A stretch of DNA of 64,000 nucleotides from CAYPGJ01 sp964638515. Its GTDB lineage: Bacteria > Planctomycetota > Phycisphaerae > Phycisphaerales > UBA1924. A program made the position numbers and the translations under genes. This document shows, piece after piece, positions 16,760 to 24,104 of this stretch. The notes below the pieces were generated by a model. That model saw nothing but the letters and a program-made list of their open reading frames with translations, was not told where the DNA came from and ran no database searches. The DNA lies in the NCBI GenBank assembly GCA_964638515.1, contig CAZWZL010000011.1, positions 1 to 64,000 of the forward strand, in the 5' to 3' direction. The stretch's first letter is position 1. Each line of letters starts with the position of its first letter.

Positions 16760-17926
16760 TCAGGCGGAGAACAGTTCGGCGAGGACGTCGAGGCCTCGAT
16801 CGAGGGTCTGGTCGTCGGTGGCGAAGGAGAGGCGGAAGTGGGTGTCTCGCGCGGAGAAGACGGCGCCGGGAATGACGAGGAGTGCGTGCTCGACGGCCTT
16901 GGCGGCGAAGTCGGTGGCGGTCATGTTGAGGTGGTCGGGGACTTTGGGGAAGGCGTAGAAGGCGCCGCCGGGGATGGCGAGATCGGTGTGGCCGGAGAGG
17001 CGTTCGACGACGCGGTCGCGCTTCTTGGCGTAATCGGCGACGATTGGGGTGATGTCGGCGTCGTACGCGGCGAGGGCGCCCCACTGGGCGATCGAGGGCG
17101 CGCAGACGTAGGTGTACTGCTGGAGCTTGGCGATCTCCTCGATGATGCGGAGGGGGCCTGCGACGTATCCGATGCGCCAGCCGGTGGCGGCGTAGGTTTT
17201 GCCGAAGCCGCGGACGAGGAGGGTGTCGCGCCAGGGCGTGGGGTGTTTTTCGCGCGCGCGGGCCGGGGTGGGGAGAGCCGTGTGTGGCGGGAAGAGGAAG
17301 CGGTCGTAGATCTCGTCGGAGAGGAGGAGGACGTTTCGGGATCGGCACAGATCGTGGAGGTCGTCGAATTCGGCTTGCGTGAACGTGACGCCGGTGGGGT
17401 TGCCTGGAGAGCAGGCGAGGACGAAGCGTGTGTTCTTGTTGAGGAGCGGCGCGACGCGTTGCGCGGTCATGCGGAAGTCTGGGTAGGTGTCGCAGGGGAT
17501 GGCGTGGCCGCCGAAGAGTTTGGCGAGGTTCGGGTAGAGGACGAACCAGGGGTCGGGGATGACCATCTCGGAGTCGCGGTCGAGGAGGGCCATTGCGGCG
17601 AGAAAGAGCGCGCCGGAGGTGCCGGAGGTGACGACGACTCCCCACTCCTTGCCCTGGAGACTGCGCGGCCAGGAGAGAGACTGTTCGAGGTCGAGCGCGA
17701 TGCGATCGAGGAGGGGCTGGATGCCCTGCGTGACGGTGTAGCCGTTGTGATTGGAGTTGATGGCTTCGACGGCGGCGCGCTTGACGTTGTCGGGGACGGG
17801 GAAGTGTGGCTGGCCGATGGAGAGGTTGATGGGGTTCTTGAGTCGGCGGCCGAGCTCGAAGACGCGTCGGATGCCGGAGGCGTCGATGGATCGAGCGCGT
17901 TGGGAGATGAGGGCGTCGGTGTTCAT
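16760..17926 (-). CDS. PLP-dependent class I/II aminotransferase
   Basis: A fold-type I aminotransferase of 388 residues, similar to aspartate/aromatic aminotransferases of the AspC-alpha group. The PLP lysine lies in RGFGKTYAATGWRIGY; the following WRIGY and a C-terminal arginine in LRLSFATDD (here RLSFAT) bind the substrate carboxylates. The N-terminal block NLSIGQPHFPVPDNVK and GYTVTQGIQPLL are typical of this subgroup. The donor/acceptor pair cannot be deduced. The ATG at 17926 is used; a GTG at 17986 would add 20 residues and also lacks a convincing Shine-Dalgarno sequence. It is 85 bp upstream of gapA on the same strand, but gapA has its own promoter. Confidence 0.93.
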   Translation of the reverse strand: MNTDALISQRARSIDASGIRRVFELGRRLKNPINLSIGQPHFPVPDNVKRAAVEAINSNHNGYTVTQGIQPLLDRIALDLEQSLSWPRSLQGKEWGVVVTSGTSGALFLAAMALLDRDSEMVIPDPWFVLYPNLAKLFGGHAIPCDTYPDFRMTAQRVAPLLNKNTRFVLACSPGNPTGVTFTQAEFDDLHDLCRSRNVLLLSDEIYDRFLFPPHTALPTPARAREKHPTPWRDTLLVRGFGKTYAATGWRIGYVAGPLRIIEEIAKLQQYTYVCAPSIAQWGALAAYDADITPIVADYAKKRDRVVERLSGHTDLAIPGGAFYAFPKVPDHLNMTATDFAAKAVEHALLVIPGAVFSARDTHFRLSFATDDQTLDRGLDVLAELFSA

Positions 17927-18032
17927 GTGTGCGTCGGCAAAAGTGGATGCGGGCCGAGAGGCTTCGGAGCGGCGCGTTTGAGACACGCGGCTCTAGAGCC
18001 TGCCGGCCCGCGCGAGAGCGGAGGGCGGAGGA

Positions 18033-18203
18033 TCAGTGACCGGCGGCGCCCTTGGCGTTGGTCTTGGGCATGCCGAGCACGGGCTTCTTCTCGAAGTCAA
18101 CGCCCTTGGTGGCGGCGAGCTTGGCGATGCGCTCGGTGCGGTTGAGGACGGAGCGCTTGGAGGCCAGGTTGCCGGAGGTTCGGAGGGAGGAATGGAGGCT
18201 CAT
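18033..18203 (-). CDS. PVC-type small basic protein
   Basis: A 56-residue basic protein beginning MSLHSSLRTSGNLASKRSVL, with RTERIAKL in the middle. Short proteins opening MSLHSSL...RSVL(T/N)R.ERI..L are known to me as a conserved family of Planctomycetes, Verrucomicrobia and Chlamydiae; the function is unknown and a ribosome or RNA link is only guessed from its charge. The C-terminus (FEKKPVLGMPKTNAKGAAGH) keeps the family's short GLPK-like turn. An AGGA Shine-Dalgarno sequence lies 9 bp before the ATG. It lies between the SPOR-like gene (35 bp upstream) and the aminotransferase (106 bp downstream). Confidence 0.85.
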   Translation of the reverse strand: MSLHSSLRTSGNLASKRSVLNRTERIAKLAATKGVDFEKKPVLGMPKTNAKGAAGH

Positions 18204-18238
18204 GGTTGCTGATCCTGGGTCTTGGGATGAACGTGGCT

Positions 18239-18979
18239 TCAGGGGTTGAATTTGGAAGGATAGGCGTCGGCGAAGTCGGTGGGGGACGATGTGGCTTTTT
18301 TGAACGCTCTTCCGACGCGTTTGATATCGGAGAGGAGCTTCTGGTACTCGGGGCCTCGGAGTTCGGAGGCGGAAAACCCGCGATTCGCGACCACGTGGCG
18401 GAAGTTGAGATTATCGCTTGGAACGACGCTGGCGGCAACTCCGTTGGAGGAGAGGTATTCCGCGGCTTTTTGGGCGTCGGGGGGTGAGAGGCGTGCGATG
18501 ATGAAGTAGTTCTGGCCGGGGGATCGAGGATCGCCGGAGGAAGCGGGGCGGTGTGGGTCGATGGGCGGAGGGGGCGTTGCGGCCGGCCTTTGGGGCTGGG
18601 TTTGGGGGCTGGACTGGCGGTTGTTGGCAGCGGCTGAGAGGGGCTCGTTGGTTTGGGTGGGCTCGGACGGATTGGAAAAGGGGGCGGAGATGGGTGGTTC
18701 GGATTGGAGGCGATCGGCGCGCTCGGTGGACTTGCCTCGGGAGAAGCCGAGGGTGTAGGCGGAGAGAGATGCTGCGATGAGTGCGGCGACGGCGAGGAAG
18801 AGGTAGCCGACGGGGATTCGGATGGAGCGGGAGGCCACTGCGGGCCAGGTCGCGGGAGCGGACGGGATGGGGGCGGGAGGGGTTGCTGCCGGGGGCAGGG
18901 GGTTGGCGCGCACCGGTGGCGCTTCTTCGCGTTCTCGAACGAGTTCGTAGAGGGCTGGTCCTCGCGGGCGGTGGGACAT
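18239..18979 (-). CDS. Single-pass membrane protein with SPOR-like C-terminus
   Basis: A 246-residue protein. The cytoplasmic N-terminus of about 50 residues is Pro/Arg-rich. One transmembrane helix follows (IPVGYLFLAVAALIAASLSAYTL), then a Ser/Pro/Gln-rich linker of about 80 residues and a C-terminal domain of about 85 residues. That domain starts YFIIARLSPPDAQKAAEYL and continues VAASVVPSDNLNFRHVVANRG, which fits a SPOR-type peptidoglycan-binding fold in spacing and hydrophobic pattern; this is inference. The PVC small basic protein follows 35 bp downstream on the same strand. The start has a TTGCCC-GATAAT promoter so close that the mRNA may be leaderless. Confidence 0.82.
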   Translation of the reverse strand: MSHRPRGPALYELVREREEAPPVRANPLPPAATPPAPIPSAPATWPAVASRSIRIPVGYLFLAVAALIAASLSAYTLGFSRGKSTERADRLQSEPPISAPFSNPSEPTQTNEPLSAAANNRQSSPQTQPQRPAATPPPPIDPHRPASSGDPRSPGQNYFIIARLSPPDAQKAAEYLSSNGVAASVVPSDNLNFRHVVANRGFSASELRGPEYQKLLSDIKRVGRAFKKATSSPTDFADAYPSKFNP

Positions 18980-18987
18980 CGGTGTTG

Positions 18988-19015
18988 ATTATCGGCTGTC
19001 GGGAGGAATGGGCAA
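18988..19015 (-). promoter_or_regulatory. Putative promoter of the SPOR-like gene
   Basis: On the minus strand TTGCCC (19010-19015), 16 bp, then GATAAT (18988-18993), only 8 bp before the ATG at 18979. No Shine-Dalgarno sequence is present. Confidence 0.5.
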
Positions 19016-19024
19016 GCGAGAGCG

Positions 19025-19408
19025 TCAATCGTTGGTGGCTATGGCGGAGGCCAAGGCGTAGTCGCCGGTGTGTGAGAGGGAGAGGAACCACCGGGTGATG
19101 CCTCGGGATTGGGCGACGCGGGCGAGACCGCCCTCGATTTGGAGGGAGGGCGCGCCGGAGGGGAGGCGGAGCACGTGGGCGTCGGTCCAGGCGACGTCGA
19201 GGGGCCAGCCGGTGTGGAGGGCCTTGAACGCGGCTTCTTTGGCGGCGAAGCGTACGGCGAGGTGTTCGGCCGGGGAATTGGAGGCGAGGGCGTAATCGGA
19301 TTCGGCGGCGGTGAACACGCGTGCGAGGAATCGCGGACCATGCTCTTCGAGGAGGCGCGCGATGCGGGGCACGTGGACGATGTCGACGCCGTGGGCGATG
19401 ACGGGCAC
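19025..19408 (-). CDS. acpS: Holo-[acyl-carrier-protein] synthase
   Basis: Transfers 4'-phosphopantetheine from CoA to acyl carrier protein, making it active for fatty acid synthesis. It has 127 residues, the normal trimeric AcpS size. The Mg2+/CoA motif near the N-terminus is GVDIVHVPRI (Asp9). The second signature is FAAKEAAFKAL, with the conserved Glu and Lys. The C-terminal LSLSHTGDYALASAIA is the usual final strand pair. Translation begins at GTG 19408; TAGCAT lies 6 bp before it, matching the leaderless pattern seen elsewhere here. The fliN-like gene is divergent, 46 bp away. Confidence 0.95.
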   Translation of the reverse strand: MPVIAHGVDIVHVPRIARLLEEHGPRFLARVFTAAESDYALASNSPAEHLAVRFAAKEAAFKALHTGWPLDVAWTDAHVLRLPSGAPSLQIEGGLARVAQSRGITRWFLSLSHTGDYALASAIATND

Positions 19409-19414
19409 GGAGGG

Positions 19415-19420
19415 ATGCTA
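19415..19420 (-). promoter_or_regulatory. acpS: -10-like box before acpS (leaderless pattern)
   Basis: TAGCAT on the minus strand ends 6 bp before the GTG start at 19408, with no ribosome-binding site between. Confidence 0.4.
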
Positions 19421-19454
19421 GCGGGTCGGGCGTCGGCGAGCCGATAGGAGTGGC

Positions 19455-19790
19455 ATGGTTGCGGACCTTGGACGTGTGCTGAAGCTGGAGGCGCCGATCA
19501 TCGTGCTGCTGGGTGAGCGGCAGATGACGGTGAAGCAGGTGATTGCGCTGGCGCCTGGAGCGATCATCGAGCTTCCGAAGGGGATCGAGGAAGAGCTGGA
19601 AATGCGGGTGAACAACAAGGCGATCGGGACGGGCGTGGCGGTGAAGGTGGGCGAGAATTTCGGGATCAAGCTGACGTATCTTGGGGACGTGCTGAGCCGC
19701 ATCGCGGCGCTGGGGCCGGGGCGGGGCTCGGCGAAGACGACGGAGGCGACGGGGGAGACGCTGTCGGCGGCGCTGGCATCCGAGGTATGA
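19455..19790 (+). CDS. FliN/SpoA-domain protein (flagellar switch-like)
   Basis: A 111-residue protein made almost entirely of one SpoA (surface presentation of antigens) domain, as in the C-terminal part of FliN. Diagnostic pattern: LGRVLKLEAPIIVLLGERQMTVKQVIALAPGAIIEL, then MRVNNKAIGTGVAVKVGENFGIKLT. FliN forms the C-ring of the flagellar motor switch. Here it is an orphan: no other flagellar gene is in the window, although a chemotaxis operon lies 37 kb away. It could serve a motor encoded elsewhere or a type III-like device. The ATG has AGGAG 4 bp upstream. Confidence 0.85.
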   Translation: MVADLGRVLKLEAPIIVLLGERQMTVKQVIALAPGAIIELPKGIEEELEMRVNNKAIGTGVAVKVGENFGIKLTYLGDVLSRIAALGPGRGSAKTTEATGETLSAALASEV

Positions 19791-19838
19791 GGGGGCGGTA
19801 GACTCGGGGGTCGTGGGGACTGAACAAGGAGCGACGGC

Positions 19839-20342
19839 ATGCGCGGCATGAGGCGAGCGGCGGCGATTGCGTCGGGGCTGGTGATTTCGGCGTGCGCGGT
19901 TGCGGGGGGCGGGCTGTCGGAACTGTCGTTCCTGACGGGGTCGTGGAAGGGCGCGATGTTCGGGGGGGTGGCGGAGGAGCACTGGACGGGGGCGAGCGGG
20001 GGCTCGATCGCGGGGATGTTTCGGCTGGTGCGCGATGGGAAGATGGCGGTGTCGGAGTTGATGCTGATCGAGGAGGAGGATGGGGGCGAGGTGATGCTGC
20101 GGTTCAAGCACGTGGGGCCGGGGTGGGTGGCCTGGGAGAAGGACGCGCCGCTGACGTTTCGATTGCGCGAGGCCGAGGAGGGGCGCGCGGTGTTCGAGGC
20201 GACGTCGGCGGAACAGGGGATCCGCCGGATCGAGTACGCGCGCGGGGAGGGTGAGACGCTCACGATCAAGATCGTGTCGGAGCGCGAGGGCCAGGAGCGC
20301 GCGGCGGACGTGGCGATGGAGCGGGGATCGCTGGGGGGCTGA
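19839..20342 (+). CDS. Small secreted protein, DUF6265-like
   Basis: A 167-residue exported protein. A signal peptide covers about residues 1-22 (MRGMRRAAAIASGLVISACAVAGG). The mature part starts LSELSFLTGSWKGAMFGGVAEEHWT and continues GSIAGMFRLVRDGKMAVSELMLIEE, a lipocalin-like beta-barrel pattern known from a family of uncharacterised bacterial proteins (LxxLxGxW...EEHW). The function is unknown. An AAGGAG Shine-Dalgarno sequence lies 7 bp before the ATG, and TAGACT about 30 bp further up may be the -10. It ends 15 bp from the convergent alaS. Confidence 0.8.
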   Translation: MRGMRRAAAIASGLVISACAVAGGGLSELSFLTGSWKGAMFGGVAEEHWTGASGGSIAGMFRLVRDGKMAVSELMLIEEEDGGEVMLRFKHVGPGWVAWEKDAPLTFRLREAEEGRAVFEATSAEQGIRRIEYARGEGETLTIKIVSEREGQERAADVAMERGSLGG

Positions 20343-20357
20343 ACGAGCGCGCGGGGA

Positions 20358-23252
20358 TCAGGGGAGTTTGGAGACGGCGAGGTCTCGCGCGGCGGCGAGG
20401 GCCTGTTGCATCTTGTCCGGGGAGTTTCCGCCGCCTTGGGCGGAGTCGGGGCGGCCTCCTCCCTTGCCGTCGCACGCTTCGGCGGCGGCGCGGACCCAGT
20501 CCCCGGCCTTGAGGCCGGACTTGATGAGCGGCTCGGGGACCCCGGCGACGATGACAACCTTGGCGTCGGAGATGGTGGTGAGCATGACGGCGGCGTCGGC
20601 GCGTTTGGCTCGGACGGCGTCGAGCGCGGCGAGGAGGGCGGCGCGGTCCAGGTCGTTCGGGAGCTGCGCGATGATGGCGCGATCGGAGGAGGGGGCCTTG
20701 TCGGCGATGGCGCGCGCGGCATTGACGGCGTGGTCGCGCGCGTCGGCGGCGGCGTGCTTGTCGGCCTGCTTGAGGCGCTCCTGGAGGGAGGCGATCGCGG
20801 CCTGGGCGTGACGTCGGAAGGTGAGTGGGATCGTGAGCGATTCCATCTGCGTGTTGATGTCGGCGAGTTCGCGGGCGAGCTCGGCGTCGGGGCGGAGCGC
20901 GGCGGCCTTGAGCCGTTCGAGGACGCGGTGGCCCGATTCGACGGCGGCCTTGGCTTCGACGCCGGTGAGCGCGGTGATTCGGCGGACGCCTTTCGCCACG
21001 GCTTCTTCGGAGAGGATGGCGAAGGCGCTGATGTCGGAGGTGGAGGCGACGTGCGTGCCGCCGCAGAACTCGATGGAGCGGGAAGCCCACTCGGGATTGT
21101 CGGGATTCGCGAGGAGGTCTTCGACGGGGACTCCGATGGAGACGACGCGAACGGGGTCGGGGTAGGTCTCGCCGAACACGGCGCGGAGGCCTTGGATTTG
21201 CTTGGCTTGCGCGAGCGGCGCGGGCGCGGCGTAGACGGAGAGGTTGGCGGTGATGTTGTCGCGGACGATGGATTCGACGGACGCGGACTGGTCGTCGGCG
21301 AGCGGGTGATTGGCGAGGAAATCGAAGCGGAGGCGGTCGGGCGCGACGAGTGAGCCCTTCTGGTCGGCGCCGGGGCCGAGGACATCGCGGAGCGCGAGGT
21401 TGAGGAGGTGAGTGGCGGTGTGGTTGGCCATGATGGGGGCGCGACGATCGGCGTTGACTCTGATTTCGACTTCATCGCCGACGGCGAGCCGGCCCGACTT
21501 CAGGCGGCCGACGTGGAGGACGTACCCGGCGTAGGAGCGCGCATCCTCGACGACGAATTCGGCGGGAGCGCCGCCTCGGGTGGAGGAGGTGTCTCGACGC
21601 ATGAGGGCGTGGTCGGCGAGTTGTCCGCCCATCTCGGCGTAGAGGTTGGTCTTGTCGAGGACGAGGCCGAAGCGGTCGTCGATGTGGGTTGCGGCGGCGT
21701 CGATGGACTCGTCGAAGTCGTGGCCGTTCCAGACGGCGCGGATGCGCGCGCGGATGGGGCGAGCGTGGAACTTGTCGAGGTCGTTGGTGGGCTTGACGTT
21801 CATGCGCGCGAGGGCGGCGGTCTGGTCGGCGGCGAGGACGAGCCCGGCGCCGGCGCCGTGGGATGCGCGGCCGGCGGCGCGGGACTTCTCGCGTGCCTCG
21901 GTCATGAGTTGTTCGAAGCCGGGGACGTCGACGGTGAGGCCGCGCTCTTCGGCCATGATCTGGGTGAGGTCGATGGGGAAGCCGTAGGTGTCGTGGAGGC
22001 GGAACGCGTCCTGCGCGGTGATGGACTTGCTGTCGGCGGCTTCGTCGAAGAGGGCGATGCCGCGGTCGATGGTGCGGGCGAAGGCTTCTTCCTCTTCGCG
22101 GATGATGTTGGCGACGCGATTTGGGTCTTTGGCGAGTTCGGGGAAGGAGGGCGCGAAGTGTTGGACGATGGTGGGGACGAGTTCGGAGAGAATGGAACCT
22201 TGTGCGCCAAGGTGCTGGCGCGCGTGTCGGAAGGCGCGGCGGAGGATGCGTCTTAGGACGTAGCCGCGGCCTTCGTTGGAGGGGACGGCGCTGTCGGTGA
22301 TGGCGAACGTGAGGGTGCGGGCGTGATCTGCGACGACGCGGTACGCCGTGTCACGGGCGTCGTTGAGCTTGCCGGAGTAGGGCTTGGCGCCGGTGAGACG
22401 GCTGGCGGCGTCGAGGATGGGGGTGAAGAGGTCGGTGTCGTAGTTGGAGGTCTTGCCCTGGAGGACGCGGACGAGTCGCTCGAGGCCCATGCCGGTGTCG
22501 ACGTGCTTGGCGGGGAGCGGGCGCAGGCCGGAACCGCCGGGACCCGAACGGTTGAATTGGATGAAGACGAGATTCCAGATCTCGATGACGTCGGGGTGGC
22601 TTGCGTTGACATGCTTCCAGCCGGGCGAGGCGGCGCGTTCTTCGTCGGAGCGGCCGTCGTAGTGGATTTCGGAGCACGGGCCGCAGGGCCCGGTGTCGCC
22701 CATTTCCCAGAAGTTGTCCTTCATGTTGCCGGGGAGGATGCGCGATTCGGGGAGGTGCTTGCGCCAGAGGTCAAAGGCTTCGCGGTCGGGGTCGAGGCCT
22801 TCGGGCTTGGAGCCTTCGAAGTAGGTGGCGTAGAGGCGGTCGGGGTTGATGCCCCAGACCTTGGTGAGGAGTTCCCAGGCCCAGTCGATGGCTTCGTGCT
22901 TGAAGTAGTCGCCGAAGGACCAGTTGCCCAGCATTTCGAAGAACGTGTGGTGGTAGAGGTCCTTGCCCACGTCGTCGAGGTCGTTGTGCTTCCCGCCGGC
23001 GCGGATGCACTTCTGGGAGTTGACGGCGCGCTTGAGGCGGGCGAAGTCGGAGGAGGGTGAGACCTGGCCCAGGAAGATGGGCTTGAACTGGTTCATGCCC
23101 GCGTTGGTGAAGAGGAGGGTGGGGTCGTCGTGGGGGACGACGGGTGCGGAGGGGACGAAGGTGTGCGCACAGCGCTCGGCGAAGAAGTCGATGAACTGGC
23201 GGCGGATCTGCGCGGCGGTGGATACAGCTGGGGATGTGGCTTTGGTGCTCAT
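20358..23252 (-). CDS. alaS: Alanyl-tRNA synthetase
   Basis: Charges tRNA-Ala and clears Ser/Gly mischarging by its editing domain. It has 964 residues against 876 in E. coli. The class II aminoacylation core is at the N-terminus (RRQFIDFFAERCAHTFVPSAPVVP, LLFTNAGMNQFKPIFLG). The editing/zinc site has HTATHLLN and CGGTHV. The C-Ala/DHHA1 oligomerisation domain ends with CDGKGGGRPDSAQGGG. Extra residues lie in the editing-domain linker. The ATG at 23252 has no Shine-Dalgarno sequence; TACAAT 11 bp before it is the nearest promoter-like box. Confidence 0.97.
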   Translation of the reverse strand: MSTKATSPAVSTAAQIRRQFIDFFAERCAHTFVPSAPVVPHDDPTLLFTNAGMNQFKPIFLGQVSPSSDFARLKRAVNSQKCIRAGGKHNDLDDVGKDLYHHTFFEMLGNWSFGDYFKHEAIDWAWELLTKVWGINPDRLYATYFEGSKPEGLDPDREAFDLWRKHLPESRILPGNMKDNFWEMGDTGPCGPCSEIHYDGRSDEERAASPGWKHVNASHPDVIEIWNLVFIQFNRSGPGGSGLRPLPAKHVDTGMGLERLVRVLQGKTSNYDTDLFTPILDAASRLTGAKPYSGKLNDARDTAYRVVADHARTLTFAITDSAVPSNEGRGYVLRRILRRAFRHARQHLGAQGSILSELVPTIVQHFAPSFPELAKDPNRVANIIREEEEAFARTIDRGIALFDEAADSKSITAQDAFRLHDTYGFPIDLTQIMAEERGLTVDVPGFEQLMTEAREKSRAAGRASHGAGAGLVLAADQTAALARMNVKPTNDLDKFHARPIRARIRAVWNGHDFDESIDAAATHIDDRFGLVLDKTNLYAEMGGQLADHALMRRDTSSTRGGAPAEFVVEDARSYAGYVLHVGRLKSGRLAVGDEVEIRVNADRRAPIMANHTATHLLNLALRDVLGPGADQKGSLVAPDRLRFDFLANHPLADDQSASVESIVRDNITANLSVYAAPAPLAQAKQIQGLRAVFGETYPDPVRVVSIGVPVEDLLANPDNPEWASRSIEFCGGTHVASTSDISAFAILSEEAVAKGVRRITALTGVEAKAAVESGHRVLERLKAAALRPDAELARELADINTQMESLTIPLTFRRHAQAAIASLQERLKQADKHAAADARDHAVNAARAIADKAPSSDRAIIAQLPNDLDRAALLAALDAVRAKRADAAVMLTTISDAKVVIVAGVPEPLIKSGLKAGDWVRAAAEACDGKGGGRPDSAQGGGNSPDKMQQALAAARDLAVSKLP

Positions 23253-23263
23253 GGGAGGGGCGG

Positions 23264-23269
23264 ATTGTA
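23264..23269 (-). promoter_or_regulatory. alaS: -10-like box before alaS
   Basis: TACAAT on the minus strand ends 11 bp before the ATG at 23252. The mRNA leader would be only a few nucleotides. No good -35 is seen. Confidence 0.4.
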
Positions 23270-23347
23270 GGGGGAAGAGAGAGGGGCACTAGGCATTAGG
23301 CATGAGGGAACGCGCGTCGGTGCGATCGAGCACGGCGCGCGTGAAGT

Positions 23348-24070
23348 TCAGGAATCGAGGGCGACGGGGTTGCGGAGGACGCCGAGGGAGGAGATCTCGA
23401 CTTCGACGGTGTCGCCGGGCTTGAGGAAGCGCGGGGGTTTGCGGCCGGCGCCGACGCCTGAGGGGGTGCCGGTGAGGATGACGGTTCCGGCGGGGAGGGT
23501 GGTGGAGCGGGAGAGTTCGGCGATGAGGAAGGGGATGGGAAAGAGCATGTCGGCGGTGGGGGCGGACTGCATGGTTTCGCCGTTGACGCGAGTGGTGAGG
23601 TGGAGGTTGTGAGGGTTGGGGACTGAGGAGGCGAGCGTGACGTGGGGGCCGAGGGGGCAGAAGGTGTCGAAGGACTTGCCTCGGAAGAACTGGCCGCCTG
23701 AGCCTTCCTTCTGCCACCAGCGCGCGGAAACGTCATTGGCGCAGCAGTAGCCGAGGACGAAGGAGAGAGCGTCTTTCTCGGGGACGTTGCGCGCGGGGCG
23801 TGCGAGGATGAGGGCGAGTTCGCCCTCGAAGTCGACCTGCTCGCGGTCGGCGCAGGCCTGCGGGAGTTGGATGGTTTCGTGGTGGAGGATGGCGCTGGAG
23901 TAGGACTTAGTGAAGATGAGAGGGCGGTCTTCGGTCTTGTTGCCGAGCTCTTTGGCGTGCTCGGCATAGTTGCGGCCGACGGCGAGGAAGTGTCGGAGGT
24001 GGAGGAGGCCCGTGGGAAGCTGGACGGCGAGACAGTCGTCGGCGCGGACGATGGGGTAGGTGTTGCTCAT
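23348..24070 (-). CDS. Fumarylacetoacetate hydrolase family protein
   Basis: A 240-residue member of the FAH superfamily, which cleaves or decarboxylates acylpyruvate-like compounds with a divalent metal. Metal-binding acidic residues appear in QVDFEGELALILA (Glu and Glu) and NDVSARWWQ (Asp). Other family blocks are FLAVGRNYAEHAKELG, KSFDTFCPLGPHV and GTVILTGTPSGVGAGR. The substrate is unknown: fumarylpyruvate, oxaloacetate or acylpyruvate are all possible. The ATG at 24070 was chosen because the family's N-terminal region starts soon after. TACACT sits 8 bp before it and no Shine-Dalgarno sequence is visible. Confidence 0.93.
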   Translation of the reverse strand: MSNTYPIVRADDCLAVQLPTGLLHLRHFLAVGRNYAEHAKELGNKTEDRPLIFTKSYSSAILHHETIQLPQACADREQVDFEGELALILARPARNVPEKDALSFVLGYCCANDVSARWWQKEGSGGQFFRGKSFDTFCPLGPHVTLASSVPNPHNLHLTTRVNGETMQSAPTADMLFPIPFLIAELSRSTTLPAGTVILTGTPSGVGAGRKPPRFLKPGDTVEVEISSLGVLRNPVALDS

Positions 24071-24078
24071 GGTCGGAG

Positions 24079-24084
24079 AGTGTA
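24079..24084 (-). promoter_or_regulatory. -10-like box before the FAH-family gene
   Basis: TACACT on the minus strand ends 8 bp before the ATG at 24070, again without a ribosome-binding site. It lies only 20 bp from the stop of the upstream operon. Confidence 0.4.
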
Positions 24085-24104
24085 AAGGGGGCGTGCGGCG
24101 GTGA

